Source: Anaerocolumna sp. AGMB13025 (GTDB lineage Bacteria; Bacillota; Clostridia; Lachnospirales; Lachnospiraceae). From it: 64,000 nt of DNA. Every line of letters begins with the position of its first letter. Within the stretch, counting starts at the first letter, position 1. Below are positions 62,894-64,000 of this stretch, one piece after another. A model generated the notes under the pieces. That model ran no database searches. It saw only the letters and a list, made by a program, of their open reading frames with translations, and was not told where the DNA came from. The stretch is from contig NZ_CP121445.1 of the NCBI RefSeq assembly GCF_029689925.1, forward strand, positions 5,502,501-5,566,500, in the 5' to 3' direction. A program made the translations under genes and the position numbers.

Positions 62894-63075
62894 GTTTATA
62901 CCCATTGCATACCGCAAACCTGTTTGTGGTACTGCCACAAATAAAAAGGAGTGAAAGAATGACAATGTGGCATCCTTTTCTATTTATGTTTTCTTTCACT
63001 CTTATACACCCTTTGTATATCGAGGGTTACCTTGCGATATTGGCATCCTTTCAATTCTTATATTTTCTTTCACAT
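62894..63075 (-). repeat. Family L leader repeat, copy 4 (module X, with a degenerate second X)
   Basis: Stem 1 GAGTGAAAGAA (62949-62959) / TTCTTTCACTC (62991-63001); stem 2 TACCGCAAAC (62910-62919) / GTTTGTGGTA (62922-62931) with a G-U; linkers TTGCA and ACTGCCACA as in copy 2. TGCCACA (62933-62939) can pair with TGTGGCA (62966-62972) in the stem 1 loop, a possible pseudoknot. A second, decayed copy follows to ~63075. Module Y is absent. Confidence 0.85.
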
Positions 63076-63423
63076 CGATCCTTGATAAGACCAGCCCTTT
63101 AATATAAATAATTCAAACTTCGCTGTTGTTTTTGTAATTTGCATACTTGATAAAAACAACATTGAAGTTAAATGAGAAAGCATTGATTATGCTTTCAATT
63201 TAGATTTAGGGCTGATTTATCAAGTATTATTAAGTTTATTTACTACGAAGTTTGAGTAATTTATCTGGAAATTAATGATGGAGAACTCCATGAAAAATAG
63301 TACTAAGACAGTTTCACCTATAGATCTGATTATCTAATCCACAGAAGATTAGATATTAACCATATATAACACATTTTCTGCCTGGCATTGTTTTTATTTC
63401 ACAGGTACTTTAGAAAATTCCTG

Positions 63424-63486
63424 GAACAAAGAGTCTGGCTACAGGATAGTTTAAGATAAGGAAAACTTTTCTGTAATATAAAAAAA
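63424..63486. repeat. Family T repeat, short copy D
   Basis: Starts GAACAAAGAGTCTGGCT exactly as copies A to C, then lacks the middle (~80 bp) and goes straight to an end hairpin ACAG / CTGT with TATAAAAAAA. Right end again lies in the T-tract of a terminator. The stretch 63076-63423 shows no gene. Confidence 0.75.
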
Positions 63487-63517
63487 GTGCAGCACAATAC
63501 TACACCACACTTTTTTA
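63479..63517. terminator. Terminator after the partial MATE gene
   Basis: AAAAAAGTG / CACTTTTTT feet around an imperfect CAGCACAATACTACACCAC centre. Lies about 270 bp past the MATE stop; the interval 63518-63789 shows no gene. Confidence 0.7.
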
Positions 63518-63789
63518 TCAAACCAAACCGGTTTGATTCTATATGCAAGGTTATTTAAGCAGTCTGTAAGGTAGATGTCTTAGGGGTGACATAGCCATAT
63601 CCCCAAAAAGGCGCAAAAACAAAAGCAGCTATACTGCCGCAGTTTGATACACCTTTTCCAACTATTTAGTTGAGTTCTCCAATACAGACACACTTAACAT
63701 ACAATAACCCATCCTTTCATTTACTATAATTATGATAATCGGTATGTGCTTATTTGTCAATGAAAAATCCATAGAATTCCATTACAGTT

Positions 63790-64000
63790 TTAATCTCTGG
63801 TAACATTCCGCAGCCATTTATAAGATTTATAACGCAGGGTAGATAAAGGAATTTTAATAATTTCATCACTCATGATAATCATATATACAATGGGTATCGG
63901 TAATTTCCAGACAAAAGCAGCCAGGGCACCAAATAGGATGGAACACCCCCAAAGGGTGGAGGCATCTAAAAGCAACCCGAATTTAGTATCACCTCCGGCT
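63790..64000 (-). CDS. MATE family transporter, C-terminal end; gene cut by window edge
   Basis: The frame is open to the window's last base: AGGDTKFGLLLDASTLWG, then FGALAAFVWKLPIPIVYMII and MSDEIIKIPLSTLRYKSYKWLRNVTRD. The last ~70 residues of a NorM-like pump: a helix with the family's W..P..A pattern, and a basic cytoplasmic end (RY-S-KWLRN-T). A different gene from the full MATE at 13558. Start and function beyond multidrug or metabolite export cannot be judged. Confidence 0.88.
   Translation of the reverse strand, partial: AGGDTKFGLLLDASTLWGCSILFGALAAFVWKLPIPIVYMIIMSDEIIKIPLSTLRYKSYKWLRNVTRD

Noticed and set aside
63790..63975. Independent 61-residue protein with TTG start
   Set aside because: The frame is open to the window edge with MATE-typical residues upstream; it is the end of a larger gene.

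Overview
The window looks like the chromosome of a low-GC, anaerobic, Gram-positive clostridium, most likely Lachnospiraceae. This is inferred from protein resemblance and context, not from a search. Pointers are the AT-rich DNA, strong AGGAGG ribosome sites, a Cys T-box, the [FeFe]-hydrogenase maturases HydE and HydG, a flavodiiron protein, a GH127 arabinofuranosidase, a clostridial rib operon under an FMN riboswitch, and many intrinsic terminators. Most genes are on the minus strand.

Layout. 1-630: end of an integrated element (integrase C-terminus, then the 3' half of a tRNA-Thr as attachment site). 1.2-3.7 kb: cold-shock protein, small membrane protein, EcsC-like protein ending in a 35-bp minisatellite. 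3.9-7.9 kb: Cys T-box operon cysE-cysS-mrnC-rlmB. 8-10.3 kb: Eis-like acetyltransferase, ispF with a Cys-rich tail, tRNA-Met and tRNA-Val. 10.5-20.4 kb: chemoreceptor, cytidine deaminase, MATE pump, secreted hydrolase, an Rrf2 regulator next to metY, a lipoprotein, a HAD protein. 20.4-28.8 kb: GH127 gene with a divergent AraC regulator, an ABC-F gene behind a probable translation attenuator, a SleB-type wall hydrolase. 28.9-32.5 kb: rmlACDB (dTDP-rhamnose). 33.9-41.4 kb: nitric-oxide and iron-stress block (ric, DUF1858, DUF438, FNR-like regulator, flavodiiron protein, Fur-box flavodoxin). 42.9-45.7 kb: hydE-hydG. 47.2-53.1 kb: ABC exporter with two-component system. 53.2-57.9 kb: ribDE-ribBA-ribH-HAD. 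58-64 kb: a 210-bp palindrome, a PPMGG-repeat protein, a three-gene ABC-2 exporter, and the start-less end of a second MATE pump.

Two interspersed repeat families stand out. Family T (about 146 bp, three full copies and one short one) always begins exactly in the T-tract of a different intrinsic terminator. Family L is a modular 5' leader that supplies the ribosome-binding site or abuts the start of four unrelated genes. Two of its hairpin stems have completely different sequences in different copies while pairing is kept. Neither matches an element I can name.

The best regulatory inference is an FNR-type regulon. Two TTGAT/ATCA boxes lie exactly 23 bp upstream of TATACT -10 boxes before ric and the flavodiiron gene, and between those genes is a regulator with the FNR cysteine pattern and the FNR DNA-reading residues.
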